This document shows positions 45,915-59,647 of a stretch of DNA of 64,000 bases, in pieces. This DNA is from Herbaspirillum sp. AP02 (GTDB taxonomy: Bacteria > Pseudomonadota > Gammaproteobacteria > Burkholderiales > Burkholderiaceae_D). The stretch is from NCBI RefSeq assembly GCF_015767275.1, contig NZ_JADWMY010000001.1:434001-498000 (forward strand), written 5' to 3'. Position 1 is the first letter of the stretch, and every line of letters starts with the position of its first letter. Made by a program: the position numbers and the translations under genes. A model generated the notes under the pieces. That model searched no databases. It was not told where the DNA came from and saw only the letters and a list, made by a program, of their open reading frames with translations.

Positions 45915-47126
45915 ATGAAAAAACCAACTCGACTCGGCACGCCGCTTTCTCCTTCCGCCACCAAGGTCATGCTGCTGGGCTCCGGCGAACTGGGCAAGGA
46001 AGTCATCATTGCCCTGCAACGCCTGGGCGTGGAAGTGATCGCCGTTGACCGTTATGAAAACGCCCCCGGCCATCAGGTCGCACATCGCGCCCACGTGATC
46101 AACATGACCGACGGCGCCGCCCTGGCCGCGTTGATCGAGCAGGAGCAGCCGGACCTGATCGTGCCCGAGATCGAGGCCATCGCCACCGAAACCCTGGTCA
46201 AGCTGGAAGAAGCCGGCCGCGCCCGCGTCATCCCGACCGCCCGCGCCGCCTGGCTGACCATGAACCGCGAAGGTATCCGCCGTCTGGCCGGCGAAACCCT
46301 GAGCCTGGCGACCTCGCCCTATCGCTTCGCCGACAGCCTGGAGGAACTCAAGGCCGCCATCGACCAGATCGGCTATCCGTGCGTGATCAAGCCGGTCATG
46401 TCCTCCTCCGGCAAGGGCCAGTCCAAGATCGATAGCGCCGATGAGATCGAAGGCGCCTGGAACTACGCCGCCGCCGGCGGCCGCGTGGACTCCGGTCGCG
46501 TGATCGTGGAAGGCTTCATCGACTTCGACTACGAAATCACCCTCCTGACGGTGCGCTCGATCAACGAGAATGGCGACACCATCACCAGCTTCTGCGATCC
46601 TATCGGTCACGTGCAGGTCAAGGGCGACTATGTCGAATCCTGGCAGCCGCATCCCATGCCCGGTGCCGCGCTGGAAAAGGCCCGCGACATCGCCCGCAAG
46701 GTCACCGAAAACCTGGGCGGCCTGGGCCTGTTCGGGGTGGAACTGTTCGTCAAGGGCGACATGGTCTGGTTCTCCGAAGTCAGCCCGCGTCCGCACGACA
46801 CCGGCATGGTCACCATGGTCAGCCAGGTGCAGAGCGAATTCGAACTGCATGCCAAGGCCATCCTCGGCCTGCCGGTCAATACCGCGCTGCGCACCCCGGG
46901 TGCGTCGGCCGTGATCTACGGTCAGCATGAAGCCCGTGGCATCGCCTTCGACGGCGTGGCCGAGGCACTGCGCATCCCCGGCGCCGACATCCGCCTGTTC
47001 GGCAAGCCCGAGTCCTTCGCCCGTCGCCGCATGGGCGTGGCCCTGGCCGCCGCCGACAATGTGGAAACCGCCCGCATCCGCGCCAAGCAGGCCGCAGCCA
47101 AGGTCAAGCCGGTGATCCCCGAATAA
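45915..47126 (+). CDS. purT: Formate-dependent GAR transformylase PurT
   Basis: 403 residues, ATP-grasp fold. [47 protein letters not shown] and [16 protein letters not shown] are family blocks. It converts GAR to FGAR using formate and ATP, the step just before PurL in the purine pathway. The ATG at 45915 lacks a clear ribosome-binding site. Monocistronic, with a strong terminator. The 272-base gap before it holds a small hairpin (TTCTCGT-AAC-ACGAGAA, 45663-45679) but no gene. Confidence 0.96.
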   Translation: MKKPTRLGTPLSPSATKVMLLGSGELGKEVIIALQRLGVEVIAVDRYENAPGHQVAHRAHVINMTDGAALAALIEQEQPDLIVPEIEAIATETLVKLEEAGRARVIPTARAAWLTMNREGIRRLAGETLSLATSPYRFADSLEELKAAIDQIGYPCVIKPVMSSSGKGQSKIDSADEIEGAWNYAAAGGRVDSGRVIVEGFIDFDYEITLLTVRSINENGDTITSFCDPIGHVQVKGDYVESWQPHPMPGAALEKARDIARKVTENLGGLGLFGVELFVKGDMVWFSEVSPRPHDTGMVTMVSQVQSEFELHAKAILGLPVNTALRTPGASAVIYGQHEARGIAFDGVAEALRIPGADIRLFGKPESFARRRMGVALAAADNVETARIRAKQAAAKVKPVIPE

Positions 47127-47147
47127 GCGTCGCAAACGATCTGGCCG

Positions 47148-47183
47148 ACGGGCTCCGAGTTGCATCGGAGCCCGTTTTGTTTT
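47148..47183 (+). terminator. Rho-independent terminator of purT
   Basis: ACGGGCTCCGA (47148-47158), loop GTTGCA, TCGGAGCCCGT (47165-47175), then TTTGTTTT: a perfect 11-base stem. Confidence 0.9.
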
Positions 47184-47239
47184 GGGGGCCGGCAACGCGG
47201 CGGGGAAACGATATAAACAATATGCCCGTCGGCTCTGGT

Positions 47240-47245
47240 TATAAT
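47240..47245 (+). promoter_or_regulatory. -10 element of the nadB promoter
   Basis: Perfect TATAAT 39 bases upstream of the nadB ATG. The -35 region is weak (about 47217-47222, no good match), which suggests an activator or a conditional promoter. Confidence 0.5.
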
Positions 47246-47283
47246 CGTCGACTCCCTCCACAACAGCAGCTTTGCTCACGATC

Positions 47284-48888
47284 ATGAAGTGCGATGTCGC
47301 CATCATCGGCAGCGGTCTGGCCGGTCTCTCCGTAGCTCTCCATCTTGCCGAAAAGCATCAGGTCGTGGTCGTCTCCAAGGGCGAACTGCTGGACGGCGCC
47401 AGCAACTGGGCGCAAGGCGGCATCGCCGCCGTGCTGGATTCGGGCGACAGCCACGCCCAGCACATCGAGGACACGCTGGTGGCCGGCGCCGGCCTGTGTG
47501 ACGAAGGCGCCACCCGCGCCATCGTCGAACAAGGTCGCCAGGCCATCGAATGGCTGATCGCCCAGGGCGTACCCTTCACCCGCGACGACAGCGCCGAGAT
47601 GGGCTACCACCTGACCCGCGAAGGCGGCCACAGCCAGCGCCGCATCATCCACGCCGCCGATGCCACCGGGCATGCGGTACAGGTGACGCTGGAGCAGCGC
47701 GTGCGCGCCCACCCCAACATCACCCTGCTGGAACACCACTGCGCCATCGACCTGATCCACGCCGGCAAGCGCGATCGCGGGGCCGAGCCGCGCTGCCTGG
47801 GCGTGCACGTGCAGGACAGCCAGAGCGGCCGGGTGCTGGCCATCGCCGCCGGCCGCACCGTGCTGGCCACCGGCGGTGCGGGCAAGGTCTATCTGTACAC
47901 CTCCAACCCGGATTCGGCCACCGGTGACGGCATTGCCATGGCCTGGCGCGCCGGCTGCCGGGTGGCCAACATGGAATTCATCCAGTTCCATCCGACCTGC
48001 CTGTATCACCCCTATGCCAAGTCCTTCCTCATCAGCGAGGCGCTGCGCGGCGAAGGCGCCCTGCTCAAGCTGCCGGCCTCGGCCGGTGTGGCCGCCGGCC
48101 AGCGCTTCATGCCCGAGCACGATGCCCGCGCCGAGCTGGCGCCACGCGACATCGTGGCCCGCGCCATCGACTTCGAGATGAAGAAGCGCGGCCTGGACCA
48201 TGTGGACCTGGACATCAGCCACCAGAGCCCGGCCTTCATCGCCGAGCACTTCCCGACCATCCAGGCGCGCTGCCTGGAGTTCGGTATCGACCTCACGCGC
48301 CAGCCGATCCCGGTGGTGCCGGCGGCCCACTACACCTGCGGCGGTGTGGTGACCGACATGGCCGGCCGCACCGACCTGCCGGGGCTGTATGCCGTGGGCG
48401 AGACCGCCTATACGGGCCTGCACGGCGCCAACCGGCTGGCCAGCAATTCGCTGCTGGAGTGCGTGGTGCTGGGCCGCGCCGCGGCCGCCGACATCGAGCG
48501 CGAACTGGCCGCTGGCACCTGGCGCGTGGCCGACCTGCCGGCCTGGGATGAAAGCCGCGTCACCGATGCCGACGAGGAAGTCGTCATCTCCCACAACTGG
48601 GATGAACTGCGTCGCTTCATGTGGAACTACGTGAGCATCGTGCGCACCGACAAGCGCCTGGAACGCGCCCGGCATCGCATCCGCCTGCTCAAGGAAGAGA
48701 TCGACGAGTATTACGCCAACTTCCGCGTCTCGCGCGATCTGCTGGAACTGCGCAACCTGGTGGACGTGGCGCAGCTGATCGTCTCCAGCGCACTGATGCG
48801 CAAGGAAAGCCGGGGCCTGCACTTCAGCCAGGACTATCCGCGCACGCTACCCCGCGCCACGCCGACCATCCTGCCCGGGCGGCAATGA
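47284..48888 (+). CDS. nadB: L-aspartate oxidase NadB
   Basis: 534 residues. It oxidises L-aspartate to iminoaspartate, the first step of de novo NAD synthesis. FAD fold [113 protein letters not shown] are all present. A start at 47284 (MKCDVAIIG) fits the family. Convergent with nadC; the product is used directly by NadA encoded 1 kb away. Confidence 0.97.
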   Translation: MKCDVAIIGSGLAGLSVALHLAEKHQVVVVSKGELLDGASNWAQGGIAAVLDSGDSHAQHIEDTLVAGAGLCDEGATRAIVEQGRQAIEWLIAQGVPFTRDDSAEMGYHLTREGGHSQRRIIHAADATGHAVQVTLEQRVRAHPNITLLEHHCAIDLIHAGKRDRGAEPRCLGVHVQDSQSGRVLAIAAGRTVLATGGAGKVYLYTSNPDSATGDGIAMAWRAGCRVANMEFIQFHPTCLYHPYAKSFLISEALRGEGALLKLPASAGVAAGQRFMPEHDARAELAPRDIVARAIDFEMKKRGLDHVDLDISHQSPAFIAEHFPTIQARCLEFGIDLTRQPIPVVPAAHYTCGGVVTDMAGRTDLPGLYAVGETAYTGLHGANRLASNSLLECVVLGRAAAADIERELAAGTWRVADLPAWDESRVTDADEEVVISHNWDELRRFMWNYVSIVRTDKRLERARHRIRLLKEEIDEYYANFRVSRDLLELRNLVDVAQLIVSSALMRKESRGLHFSQDYPRTLPRATPTILPGRQ

Positions 48889-48954
48889 TGCGCTAGTATC
48901 GCCCCGCCCTGGACCGGCTGGCCGGGGTGGCAAAGAGCTAGCCCCATAATAAAG

Positions 48955-48992
48955 CGACAAGGCCCGCCGGGTTTCCCCGGCGGGCCTTGTCG
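48955..48992. terminator. Strong hairpin between nadB and nadC
   Basis: A 17-base perfect stem (48955-48971 with 48976-48992) around a TTTC loop, in the convergent gap. T runs on either side are weak. Confidence 0.75.
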
Positions 48993-49011
48993 TTCCAGCG
49001 TAGGGACAGCG

Positions 49012-49926
49012 TCAGCCGACCACGCGCAGGGAAAAGTCGGTGGCCTGGATATCTTTCGTCAGGCTGCCGATGGAAATGCGGTCCACACCGGTCTCGGCGA
49101 TGGCACGCACGGTCTGCATGTTGATACCGCCGGAAGCCTCCAGCAAGGCGCGTCCGGCATTGACGGTCACGGCCTCGCGCATCAGCGCCAGCGAGAAATT
49201 GTCCAGCAGGATGGATTGCGCGCCGGCCTGCAGCGCTTCTTCCAGCTCCTGCAGGTTCTCCACCTCGACCTGGATGGTGACACCGGCATTGAGCTTGATG
49301 GCAGCGGCCACGGCAGCCGTGATGCCACCGGCGGCGGCAATGTGGTTTTCCTTGATCAGGATACCGTCGTACAGCGCCAGGCGCTGGTTGGCGCCACCAC
49401 CGACGCGCACCGCGTACTTCTGCGCCAGGCGCAGGCCAGGCAAGGTCTTGCGGGTATCCAGGATGGCGGCACGGGTACCCTGCACCACCTCCACGTAACG
49501 CCGGGTAGCGCTGGCTACGCCCGAGAGCAGTTGCAGGAAGTTCAGCGCACCGCGCTCGGCGGTCAGCAAGGGGCGGGCCGGCCCTTCGATGGTGCAGACT
49601 TCGCTGTCGGCCGTCATGGCCTCCCCTTCGGCATAGCGCCAGCTGACCTGCAGGCGCGGGTCGAGGCGGGTCATGACGGCTTCGAACCAGGGCGCGCCGC
49701 ACAGCACGGCGGCTTCGCGCACGATCACCCGGGCCTTGACGAATTCGCTCTCCGGCACCAGCAGGCCGGTGTAGTCGCAGTCGCCGACGTCTTCGGCGAT
49801 AGCCTGGTTGACGTTGGCATCGAAGGCCGCATGCAGCGCCGGATCGAAGGGGGCAAACGGATTGCGCAGATTGCTGGCGGCGACGGTGGAGGCCGAGGAT
49901 GCGGATTTGAGGGCGTGGAGAGTCAT
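49012..49926 (-). CDS. nadC: Quinolinate phosphoribosyltransferase NadC
   Basis: 304 residues. It joins quinolinate and PRPP to nicotinate mononucleotide. The (S/T)[16 protein letters not shown] segment, [38 protein letters not shown] and [26 protein letters not shown] are family blocks. The start overlaps the nadA stop by 4 bases (ATGA), so nadA-nadC is a coupled operon. Confidence 0.97.
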   Translation of the reverse strand: MTLHALKSASSASTVAASNLRNPFAPFDPALHAAFDANVNQAIAEDVGDCDYTGLLVPESEFVKARVIVREAAVLCGAPWFEAVMTRLDPRLQVSWRYAEGEAMTADSEVCTIEGPARPLLTAERGALNFLQLLSGVASATRRYVEVVQGTRAAILDTRKTLPGLRLAQKYAVRVGGGANQRLALYDGILIKENHIAAAGGITAAVAAAIKLNAGVTIQVEVENLQELEEALQAGAQSILLDNFSLALMREAVTVNAGRALLEASGGINMQTVRAIAETGVDRISIGSLTKDIQATDFSLRVVG

Positions 49927-51062
49927 GCGGGGCCGATTCCTGCAAACAGTTGCTGTTCATCTTCAAGGCGCGCCGAGGGGCGTACCTTGGCCTTGCGCTG
50001 GGCGGCGAAGTCCAGCATGCGATCGATGCAGACCACGGCCTGCTGGCCTACGGCGGGATCGACATGGATTTCGTTGGCACCCGTTTCCAGCACGTGCAAC
50101 AGGTTCTGCAAGCCGTTCATGGCCATCCACGGGCAATGCGCACAACTCTTGCAGGTGGCGCTGTTGCCGGCCGTGGGGGCGTCGATGAAGCGCTTGCCGG
50201 GGGCGGCGGCGCGCATCTTGTGCAGGATGCCGTTGTCGGTGGCGACGATGAAGGCCGGCGCGTCCGACGCTTGCACGGCGGCGATCAGTTGCGAGGTCGA
50301 ACCGATCACGTCGGCCTGGGCCACCACGGCCTCGGGCGACTCGGGGTGCACCAGCACCAGCGCATCCGGATGTTCGGCGCGCATCAGTTCCAGTTCCACG
50401 CCCTTGAATTCGTCATGCACCAGGCAGGAACCCTGCCACAGCAGCATGTCGGCGCCGGTCTGCTTCTGGATGTAGCTGCCCAGATGCTTGTCGGGTGCCC
50501 ACAGGATCTTCTTGCCCTGTGCGTGCAGGTGCTGGACGATGTCCAGGCCGATGCCGGAGGTCACCATCCAGTCGGCCCTTGCCTTCACAGCCGCGCTGGT
50601 GTTGGCATAGACCACCACGGTGCGGTCTGGATGCTGGTCGCAGAAGGCGGCGAATTCGTCGGCCGGACAACCCAGGTCCAGCGAACAGGTCGCGTCCAGG
50701 TCGGGCATGAGGATGCGCTTTTCAGGACTCAGGATCTTGGCGGTCTCGCCCATGAAGCGTACGCCGGCCACCACCAGGGTCTGGGCGGCGTGATCACGGC
50801 CGAAACGCGCCATTTCCAGCGAATCGGAGACGCAGCCGCCGGTTTCCTCGGCCAGGTCCTGCAGGTCTCCATCGACGTAGTAGTGCGCCACCAGCACCGC
50901 CTGCTTTTCCTTGAGCAGTTGGCGGATGCGCGCCTTGAGCTGCGCGCGTTCCTCGGGGCTGGGCGTGGCCGGTACCTTGGCCCACGCATTGGCGGTACAA
51001 CTGCCGCCGGTCTCCATTTGCGGTCGCTCGAACTCGACGACCTTGGTTGCTGTTGCTTGCAT
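49923..51062 (-). CDS. nadA: Quinolinate synthase NadA
   Basis: 379 residues. It condenses iminoaspartate with dihydroxyacetone phosphate, using a 4Fe-4S cluster. Cys candidates lie in [23 protein letters not shown] and [31 protein letters not shown] and [10 protein letters not shown] are substrate-site blocks. I start at the ATG at 51062 ([15 protein letters not shown]), 28 bases after the ABC-F stop; a longer frame to 51134 would run into that gene. Confidence 0.96.
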   Translation of the reverse strand: MQATATKVVEFERPQMETGGSCTANAWAKVPATPSPEERAQLKARIRQLLKEKQAVLVAHYYVDGDLQDLAEETGGCVSDSLEMARFGRDHAAQTLVVAGVRFMGETAKILSPEKRILMPDLDATCSLDLGCPADEFAAFCDQHPDRTVVVYANTSAAVKARADWMVTSGIGLDIVQHLHAQGKKILWAPDKHLGSYIQKQTGADMLLWQGSCLVHDEFKGVELELMRAEHPDALVLVHPESPEAVVAQADVIGSTSQLIAAVQASDAPAFIVATDNGILHKMRAAAPGKRFIDAPTAGNSATCKSCAHCPWMAMNGLQNLLHVLETGANEIHVDPAVGQQAVVCIDRMLDFAAQRKAKVRPSARLEDEQQLFAGIGPA

Positions 51063-51090
51063 GGCGGTCAACAATGCGTTGCGGTGAGGG

Positions 51091-52689
51091 TTATTCGATG
51101 CCCTGGCTGGCCAGGTAGTCTTCATAGTTGCCACGGAAATCGATCACCTGGCCGTCCTTCACTTCGAGGATGCGGGTGGCAAGCGACGACACGAATTCGC
51201 GGTCATGCGAGACGAAGATCAGCGTGCCGGCATACTTTTCCAGCGCGATGTTGAGCGACTCGATGGACTCCATGTCCATGTGGTTGGTCGGTTCGTCCAT
51301 CAGCAGCACATTATGGCGGCCCAGCATCAGCTTGCCGTACATCATGCGGCCCTTTTCGCCACCGGAGAGCACCTTCACGGACTTCTTGACGTCGTCGCCG
51401 GAGAACAGCAGACGACCCAGGATGCCGCGCACGGCCTGGTCGTCGTCGCCTTCCTGGGTCCACTTGCCCATCCAGTCGGTGAGGGTTTCGCCACCGGCAA
51501 ATTCCTCGGTCGGATCCTGCGGCATGTAGCCCACGTTGGCGTTCTCGGCCCACTTCACCTGGCCCGAATCGGGATGCAGGCCGGTGACGTCGCCGCCGAT
51601 GCTGCGCAACAGCGTGGTCTTACCGGCACCGTTGGCGCCGATGATGGCGATCTTCTCGCCGGCTTCGACCATGATGTTGAAGTTCTTGAAGATGTCGCGG
51701 TCGTAGGTCTTGGTGATGCCCTGGGTTTCCACGGCCAGGCGGTGCAGCTTCTTCTCGCCTTCGAAGCGCACAAAGGGGTTCACGCGGGAAGACGGCTTGA
51801 TGTCCTCGACCTTGATCTTGTCGATCTGCTTGGCGCGCGAGGTGGCCTGGCGGGCCTTGGACTTGTTGGCCGAGAAGCGGCGCACGAAGTCCTGCAGTTC
51901 GGCGACCTTTTCCTTGGCCTTGGCATTGACGGCCAGTTGCTGGGCGCGTGCCTGGGAGGAGGCCAGCATGTACTCGTCATAGTTGCCCGGGTAGATCTTC
52001 AGGGTGCCATAGTCCATGTCGGCCATGTGGGTGCAGACCTGGTTCAGGAAGTGGCGATCGTGGGAAATGATGATCATGGTGGAATTGCGCTCGTTGAGCA
52101 CGTCCTCCAGCCAGCGGATGGTGTTGATGTCCAGGTTGTTGGTCGGTTCGTCCAGCAGCAGGATGTCGGGATTGGAGAACAGGGCCTGGGCCAGCAGCAC
52201 GCGCAGCTTCCAGCCGGGGGCGACGTTGCTCATGGGACCGTTGTGCTGTTCGATAGGCACGCCCACACCCAGCAGCAGTTCGCCGGCACGCGCTTCGGCG
52301 GTGTAGCCGTCGAATTCGGCAAAGCGGGCTTCCAGGTCGGCCGCCTTCATGTAGTCATCGTCGGTGGCATCCGGGTTGGCGTAGATGGCGTCGCGCTCGG
52401 ACATGGCATCCCACATCTCGACGTGGCCCATCATGACGACGTCCAGCACGCGCATCTCTTCATAGGCGAACTGGTCCTGGCGCAATTTACCCAGACGTTC
52501 GTTGACGTCCAGGCTGACGTTGCCGCCCGACGCTTCCAGATCGCCACCCAGGATCTTCATGAAGGTGGACTTGCCGCAGCCATTGGCGCCGATCAGGCCA
52601 TAGCGATTGCCATCGCCGAACTTGACGGAAATATTCTCGAACAACGGCTTGGCGCCGAACTGCATGGTGATGTTTGCGGTGGATAGCAC
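51091..52689 (-). CDS. ABC-F family translation factor (YbiT-like)
   Basis: 532 residues with two ABC domains and no membrane part: Walker [10 protein letters not shown] and GANGAGKTT, signatures [15 protein letters not shown] and [16 protein letters not shown], and the ABC-F interdomain linker (about 245-320, Lys/Arg-rich). It binds the ribosomal E site and helps stalled or starved ribosomes; the length and linker fit YbiT (530 residues in Escherichia coli). A GTG start at 52689 ([12 protein letters not shown]) has AAAGG eight bases upstream; a longer frame to 52749 is unsupported. Upstream of nadA-nadC on the same strand. Confidence 0.92.
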   Translation of the reverse strand: MLSTANITMQFGAKPLFENISVKFGDGNRYGLIGANGCGKSTFMKILGGDLEASGGNVSLDVNERLGKLRQDQFAYEEMRVLDVVMMGHVEMWDAMSERDAIYANPDATDDDYMKAADLEARFAEFDGYTAEARAGELLLGVGVPIEQHNGPMSNVAPGWKLRVLLAQALFSNPDILLLDEPTNNLDINTIRWLEDVLNERNSTMIIISHDRHFLNQVCTHMADMDYGTLKIYPGNYDEYMLASSQARAQQLAVNAKAKEKVAELQDFVRRFSANKSKARQATSRAKQIDKIKVEDIKPSSRVNPFVRFEGEKKLHRLAVETQGITKTYDRDIFKNFNIMVEAGEKIAIIGANGAGKTTLLRSIGGDVTGLHPDSGQVKWAENANVGYMPQDPTEEFAGGETLTDWMGKWTQEGDDDQAVRGILGRLLFSGDDVKKSVKVLSGGEKGRMMYGKLMLGRHNVLLMDEPTNHMDMESIESLNIALEKYAGTLIFVSHDREFVSSLATRILEVKDGQVIDFRGNYEDYLASQGIE

Positions 52690-52932
52690 TGCGAAAACCT
52701 TTTCAAAAATGTCACTTGCGTGCGCCAGTCCAGGCCACAGCCACGGCACGCGAAACGGCGGATTTTACCACTGCGCGCCCGCCACGGCTTGTCTGCGGCC
52801 CGTGGCGAGTGCGCAAAACTTATCAAAAAAACATTCCCAAACCTGCTTTGGCCGTCTCCAGCTTACAATTGCGCGGGATTTTTAGCCCCAGGATGAGGCT
52901 CTACCCACTTTGTCACTCTGGAAACTGCAAGC

Positions 52933-53505
52933 ATGAAGCAAGCCACCAAACCCCTTGCGGCCGCCCTGATGCTCTCGACCCTGGCCCTGGGCCACGCCCT
53001 GGCCGCCGAGACCGGCTACAACATCTGGACCAACGAATACAGCGTATCCCGCCAGCAACTGCAAAGCGCCATCGCGCCCCAGTTTCCGCGCAAGCTGCGC
53101 TACATGGACATCTTCGATGTCACCCTGAGCAATCCGCGGCTGGGCATGTTGCCGGGAGAAAACCGCATGAACACCGTGGTCGATGCGCAGATTGCCAACC
53201 CGCTGCTGCTGCAGCGCCCGGTCAATGCCGTACTGACGCTGAGCAGCGCCTTCAAGTACGACCCGGCGACCCGCTCGCTGCGCCTGGACGCGCCCAAGGT
53301 GGACAAGGTCGACAGCACCGACCTGCCGCCGCAATATGCGCAGCAGCTGACCGCGCTGGGTAACGCCGCCGCCGACCAGTTCCTGCGCGACTACGCGCTC
53401 TATACCTTCACCCCAGAACAGTTGCAGATGAATGGCAAACGCTTCGAGCCCGGCAAGATCACCGTCGAAAAGGATGCGGTGAAGGTCGAGGTCAAGGAGC
53501 AATAG
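52933..53505 (+). CDS. Periplasmic DUF1439 (YceB-like) protein
   Basis: 190 residues with a Sec signal peptide (MKQATKPLAAALMLSTLALGHALA, cleavage before AETG); there is no lipobox Cys, unlike some relatives. The mature part (YSVSRQQLQSAIAPQFPRKLRYMDIFDVTLSNPRLGML, VNAVLTLSSAFKYDPATRSLRLDAPKVDKVD) fits the DUF1439 fold, related to lipid-binding BPI-like domains. Function unknown. Divergent from the ABC-F gene, 243 bases apart. Confidence 0.85.
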   Translation: MKQATKPLAAALMLSTLALGHALAAETGYNIWTNEYSVSRQQLQSAIAPQFPRKLRYMDIFDVTLSNPRLGMLPGENRMNTVVDAQIANPLLLQRPVNAVLTLSSAFKYDPATRSLRLDAPKVDKVDSTDLPPQYAQQLTALGNAAADQFLRDYALYTFTPEQLQMNGKRFEPGKITVEKDAVKVEVKEQ

Positions 53506-53535
53506 GCACCCTGCCCGCGCCTGCCCCCTCGGGCG

Positions 53536-55564
<2,029 letters not shown>

Positions 55565-55670
55565 GAATGTTTCTTCAAGGAAGCCCTCCGCAGCTTGCGC
55601 GCAGCGGGCCGGGATGAGGTCATTGTAATCACGCGGCGCAGGGCCGCATGAAGAAAAAAGCAAAAATCGC

Positions 55671-56387
55671 TCAGGGAATATTGAGCAGCTTGTGGGTCTG
55701 GATGCTCAGCTTCCACTTGGGATTGTGCTTGACCATGTCGATGGCCATGCGGGTATTGGCGGCCGCCTGCGGGCCATCCATGGGCTGCAGCAGGAAGTGC
55801 TGGAAATCCAGCTTTTCATACTCCGCCAGCGGCTGGCCGGCTTGCGGCACCACCACCTTGAGCTCGCTGCCGCGCAGCACCTTCAATTCGGCCCCCATCT
55901 TGGGGCTGACGCAGATCCAGTCCACCCCGTCCGGCACGGCAATGGTGCCGTTGGTCTCGATGGCGATGTCGAAGCCCACCGCATGCATCGCCCCGATCAG
56001 GGCGGCATCCAGCTGCAGCAGCGGTTCACCACCGGTAAAGACCACGTACTTGCTGGGCGCATAGCTGGCCGGCCAGAGGCTGTCGATCATGGACGCCAGT
56101 TCGGTAGCGCTCTTGAACTTGCCACCATTCTCGCCATCGGTGCCGACGAAGTCGGTGTCGCAGAACTGGCAGATGGCGCGGCTGCGGTCTTCCTCGCGCC
56201 CGGTCCACAGGTTGCAGCCGGAAAAACGGCAAAAGACGGCCGGACGACCGGCGTGCGCGCCCTCGCCTTGCAAGGTATAGAAGATTTCTTTGATGCTGTA
56301 GGTCACGATATCGGAGCGGGCGGGCCGCAGAAACTGGGCAGGCTGGCCGGGGCCGGCTGCCATGCTGACGCCTGGTTGGAGCGACAT
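55671..56387 (-). CDS. queE: 7-carboxy-7-deazaguanine synthase QueE, CX14CX2C type
   Basis: 238 residues, radical SAM enzyme converting carboxytetrahydropterin to 7-carboxy-7-deazaguanine. The cluster motif is C58-x14-C73-x2-C76 in place of the usual CX3CX2C; the enlarged loop (CNLWTGREEDRSRAICQFC) is the form known from Burkholderia QueE. TGGEPLLQLD and SIQTHKLLNIP are further family blocks. The chain may start at 56387 (MSLQPGVSM) or at a GTG near residue 28 (VTYSIKEIF), since neither has a clear ribosome-binding site. Confidence 0.93.
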   Translation of the reverse strand: MSLQPGVSMAAGPGQPAQFLRPARSDIVTYSIKEIFYTLQGEGAHAGRPAVFCRFSGCNLWTGREEDRSRAICQFCDTDFVGTDGENGGKFKSATELASMIDSLWPASYAPSKYVVFTGGEPLLQLDAALIGAMHAVGFDIAIETNGTIAVPDGVDWICVSPKMGAELKVLRGSELKVVVPQAGQPLAEYEKLDFQHFLLQPMDGPQAAANTRMAIDMVKHNPKWKLSIQTHKLLNIP

Positions 56388-56454
56388 TTTTAACGGAGGC
56401 CCTCATTATAGCCGCTCCCCACCGGCCCGCATGCGTTTGCCGCCCGCAAGCAGC

Positions 56455-58419
56455 TCAGGCCGTGCTCAGCGCCACCACCGGGTCCAGCCTCGCCGCCCGC
56501 CGCGCCGGCATGTAGCCGAACAGCAGCCCGGTCAGTACGGCGCAGCCGAAGGCCGCCAGCATGGCGGTCAGCGAAAAGACCAGCGGCACCCCGGCCGCCA
56601 TCAGCGCCAGCCCCACCGCCACGCCCAGACCCACGCCGGCAGCGCCGCCCACCAGCGTCACCAGTACCGCCTCGGTAAGAAACTGACGCAGGATGTCGCG
56701 CTGCCGGGCACCGGTCGCCAGGCGGATGCCGATTTCACGGGTGCGCTCGCGCACCGTCATCAGCATCACGTTCATCACGCCGATGCCGCCCACCAGCAGC
56801 GAGACCGCCGCCACCAGCGACAGCATCATGGTCATGGTGTCGCGCGTGCTGGCCTCGGCGGCGATGGAGGCGGCGGCATTGCCGATGCTGAAGTCGCGGA
56901 TACCATGTCGCTCCAGCAGCAGGGCTTCCAGTTGCTGCTGGGTGTCCTGGATGCGACCGACATCGGCCACCGCCATGACCGTATAGGTCGGCTCACGCTG
57001 GCCGAAGACCTTGGCCCCGGCCGTGGAAAAGGGCATGAGCAACAGGTTGTCTTCGTCGCGGTCCCCACTGAGGGCGCCCTTCTCGCTCATCACGCCGATC
57101 ACCTGGAACGGCGAATTGCCGATCAACACCATCTGCCCCACCGGGTCCGGTACCTCCGGCATCAGCTCGCGCGCCAGCCGGTGGCCCAGCACCGCCACCG
57201 AGGCCAGTTCGCGTTCGTCCTCGGCCGTGAAGAAGGCGCCCCGTGCCAGCGGCCAGGTCTGGACCTCCGGCAGGCCGGCCCCGGTGCCACGGACATAGGT
57301 CTGGATATCCTGGTTGCCATGGCGCACCACCTTGTTGCCCGTCACATTGGGCAGGACATGGGTGATGTTGGGCAGGTCGGCCACCGCCTCCAGGTCTTGC
57401 AGGGTGATGCTGCGCCCCGGAATGCGCGAACTCTCGCCGATGGCGGCCATGTACATCAGGTTGGAGCCGAAGCGCCCCAGTTGCGCCACCACCTGCTGGC
57501 GCGTGCCCAGGCCGATGGCCATCATCACGATCACCGAGGCCACGCCGATGACGATGCCCAGCAAGGTCAGCGCGGTGCGAAAGCGGTTGACCCACATCAC
57601 CCGCCAGGCGGCCCGCGCGGCCTCGCGCAATTCGTCCCGCCAGCGGCGCGCCGGTGGCTGGCTGGCGGCAGCTTCGCGGAGATCGGGCATGGCCTGTGCA
57701 GGTGCATCCGTGGCCGCGCCACTGTCACCGATGATGGTGCCATCGCGCACCTCGATGACACGCCTGGCCTGAGCGGCCACCTCACGATCATGGGTGATGA
57801 GGATGATGGTATGGCCGGCATCGGCCAGTTCATGGAACAACTGCATCACCTCGGCGCCGCTCTGGCTGTCCAGCGCCCCGGTGGGTTCATCGGCCAGGAT
57901 GATGCGGCCGCCGTTCATCAGAGCGCGGGCGATCGACACCCGCTGCTGCTGGCCGCCGGAGAGCTGGTGCGGCCGGTTGTCCAGGCGCTGCGCCAGCCCC
58001 AGCCGCGCCAGCAATGCCGCCGCCCGTTGCCGCCGCTGGGGTTCGGGCAGGCCGGCGTAGATGGCGGGCAATTCCACGTTTTCGCAGGCGGATTCGGTGG
58101 GAATGAGGTGGTAGCCCTGGAAGACGAAGCCAAAGGCCTCACGCCGCAGCCAGGCCAGGCGGTCGGCATCGAAGGCGGCGACATCGCTGCCGTTGAACAG
58201 ATATTGGCCAGCGCTGGGACGGTCCAGGCAACCGAGGATGTTCATCAAGGTAGACTTGCCCGAACCGGATGCGCCCACGATGGCCACGAATTCGCCCTGG
58301 CGTATCTGCAGGTCCACCCCGCGCAGCACCTGCACCGCCGGGGCGCCATCCTGGCCGCCATAGTCCTTGCGCAGGCCGCGCAGTTCAATCAGGGCAGCGG
58401 CGGTCGCGGCCGCCATCAC
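56455..58419 (-). CDS. macB: MacB-type ABC exporter (ATPase-permease fusion)
   Basis: 654 residues: N-terminal ATPase (about 1-235; Walker [10 protein letters not shown], signature [16 protein letters not shown], Walker [13 protein letters not shown]), first membrane helix about 285-310, a large periplasmic domain (310-530) and three C-terminal helices ([34 protein letters not shown]). It drives export of peptides, siderophores or macrolides with MacA and an outer-membrane channel, which is absent here. The start overlaps the macA stop by 4 bases. Confidence 0.93.
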   Translation of the reverse strand: MMAAATAAALIELRGLRKDYGGQDGAPAVQVLRGVDLQIRQGEFVAIVGASGSGKSTLMNILGCLDRPSAGQYLFNGSDVAAFDADRLAWLRREAFGFVFQGYHLIPTESACENVELPAIYAGLPEPQRRQRAAALLARLGLAQRLDNRPHQLSGGQQQRVSIARALMNGGRIILADEPTGALDSQSGAEVMQLFHELADAGHTIILITHDREVAAQARRVIEVRDGTIIGDSGAATDAPAQAMPDLREAAASQPPARRWRDELREAARAAWRVMWVNRFRTALTLLGIVIGVASVIVMMAIGLGTRQQVVAQLGRFGSNLMYMAAIGESSRIPGRSITLQDLEAVADLPNITHVLPNVTGNKVVRHGNQDIQTYVRGTGAGLPEVQTWPLARGAFFTAEDERELASVAVLGHRLARELMPEVPDPVGQMVLIGNSPFQVIGVMSEKGALSGDRDEDNLLLMPFSTAGAKVFGQREPTYTVMAVADVGRIQDTQQQLEALLLERHGIRDFSIGNAAASIAAEASTRDTMTMMLSLVAAVSLLVGGIGVMNVMLMTVRERTREIGIRLATGARQRDILRQFLTEAVLVTLVGGAAGVGLGVAVGLALMAAGVPLVFSLTAMLAAFGCAVLTGLLFGYMPARRAARLDPVVALSTA

Positions 58420-59582
58420 AACTGGAACCTCGGCAGACCGCGCCGGCCAGGTTTCTCTGCAATGACGATCTGTTCACCTGCCTGCACACCCTGCTGCACT
58501 TCCACGCTGATCCGGTTACGCACGCCCGCGCGCAGTTCACGCTCCTCGATGCGCCCATCGGGCAGCTGTATCCGTGCCAGCAGGCGTTCCCTGTCCTTGC
58601 GCACAGCCGCCAGCGGTACCACCAGCACGTCACGTGCCGCCGCCACGACGAAATGGACCTGCGCCGTCATCTGCGGCATCAAGGCGCCATCGCGATTGTC
58701 GACGTCGAACAGGGCCATGTAGACCACCACCTTGTTGCTGGAGGGCGCCAGTGCGCTGTCCAGACTCTTGCCCTCGCCGCTGGGCGCCGGCAGCACCTGG
58801 CGCACCTGCGCTTGCCAGCGCCGTGGGTCGCCTCCGAGGGTCGAAAAATAGACCGGCATGCCGGCCCGCACCTTGCGTACTTCGGCTTCGGACACCTCGG
58901 TCCACACCGTCATCACGGACAAGTCCGCAATGCGCAGGATGGCGGGCGTCTGGTAGGTAGCGTTGAGGGTCTGGCCTTCGCGGGCCTCGACATTGACCAC
59001 CGTGCCATCCATGGGCGCGTAGATGCGGGTATAGCCCAGCCGTACCTCGTCGGCCTGCACCGTGGCCGCGTTCTGGGTAATCTGGGCCTGGATGTGGACC
59101 ACGCGGGCGGCGGCCTGGGCCAGCGCGGCTTCGGCGATATCGACGTCCTCGGTACGGGTGGCCCCACCGGCGTCCAGCGCACGCTGGCGCTGCGCCTGGC
59201 GCAGTGTCAAGGCATGCTGGGCCTGCTGCTCGGCCAGTTGCGCACGCAGCCCGCTGAGGGCGGCGCGCCCGGCATCGACCGTCGCCTTTTGCACGCTCGG
59301 ATCGATCTCGACCAGCAACTGGCCCTTCTTGACCGTATCGCCGGGCTGCACATGCAGGTGCTGGATCTGCCCGGACACCTGCGCGCCGACATCGACGAAA
59401 CGCCGTGGCTGCAGCTTGCCGACCGCCACCACGCTGGCTTCCACATCGCCCCGCGTCACCGCGACCGTATCGTATTGCGGCCCCGCCTGCCCCCACGACC
59501 AGGCCAACGCGCCCAGCACTGCTGCCAGTGCCACCAGCGTCATGCCCGCGCCCCATCCACGTCTTGACTTGCCCCTGCTCAC
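58416..59582 (-). CDS. macA: MacA-type periplasmic adaptor protein
   Basis: 388 residues: N-terminal membrane anchor ([19 protein letters not shown]), barrel-sandwich ([43 protein letters not shown]), alpha hairpin (about 100-170) and C-terminal beta domains. Starts at a GTG (59582) with AAGGAGA five bases upstream. It links MacB to the outer-membrane channel. A terminator lies just before it, so it probably has its own promoter or is partly read through from the receptor gene. Confidence 0.93.
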   Translation of the reverse strand: MSRGKSRRGWGAGMTLVALAAVLGALAWSWGQAGPQYDTVAVTRGDVEASVVAVGKLQPRRFVDVGAQVSGQIQHLHVQPGDTVKKGQLLVEIDPSVQKATVDAGRAALSGLRAQLAEQQAQHALTLRQAQRQRALDAGGATRTEDVDIAEAALAQAAARVVHIQAQITQNAATVQADEVRLGYTRIYAPMDGTVVNVEAREGQTLNATYQTPAILRIADLSVMTVWTEVSEAEVRKVRAGMPVYFSTLGGDPRRWQAQVRQVLPAPSGEGKSLDSALAPSSNKVVVYMALFDVDNRDGALMPQMTAQVHFVVAAARDVLVVPLAAVRKDRERLLARIQLPDGRIEERELRAGVRNRISVEVQQGVQAGEQIVIAEKPGRRGLPRFQL

Positions 59583-59602
59583 CCGATCTCCTTGCTTGCC
59601 GC

Positions 59603-59636
59603 AAAAAAGCCGGACCGGCCAATGGCGCGATCCGGC
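59603..59636 (-). terminator. Terminator-like hairpin between the TonB receptor and macA
   Basis: On the minus strand GCCGGA (complement of 59631-59636) pairs with TCCGGC (complement of 59609-59614), followed by six T. The outer stem is only six bases, so it may be an attenuator rather than a full stop. Confidence 0.5.
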
Positions 59637-59647
59637 AAGCCTTGCTC

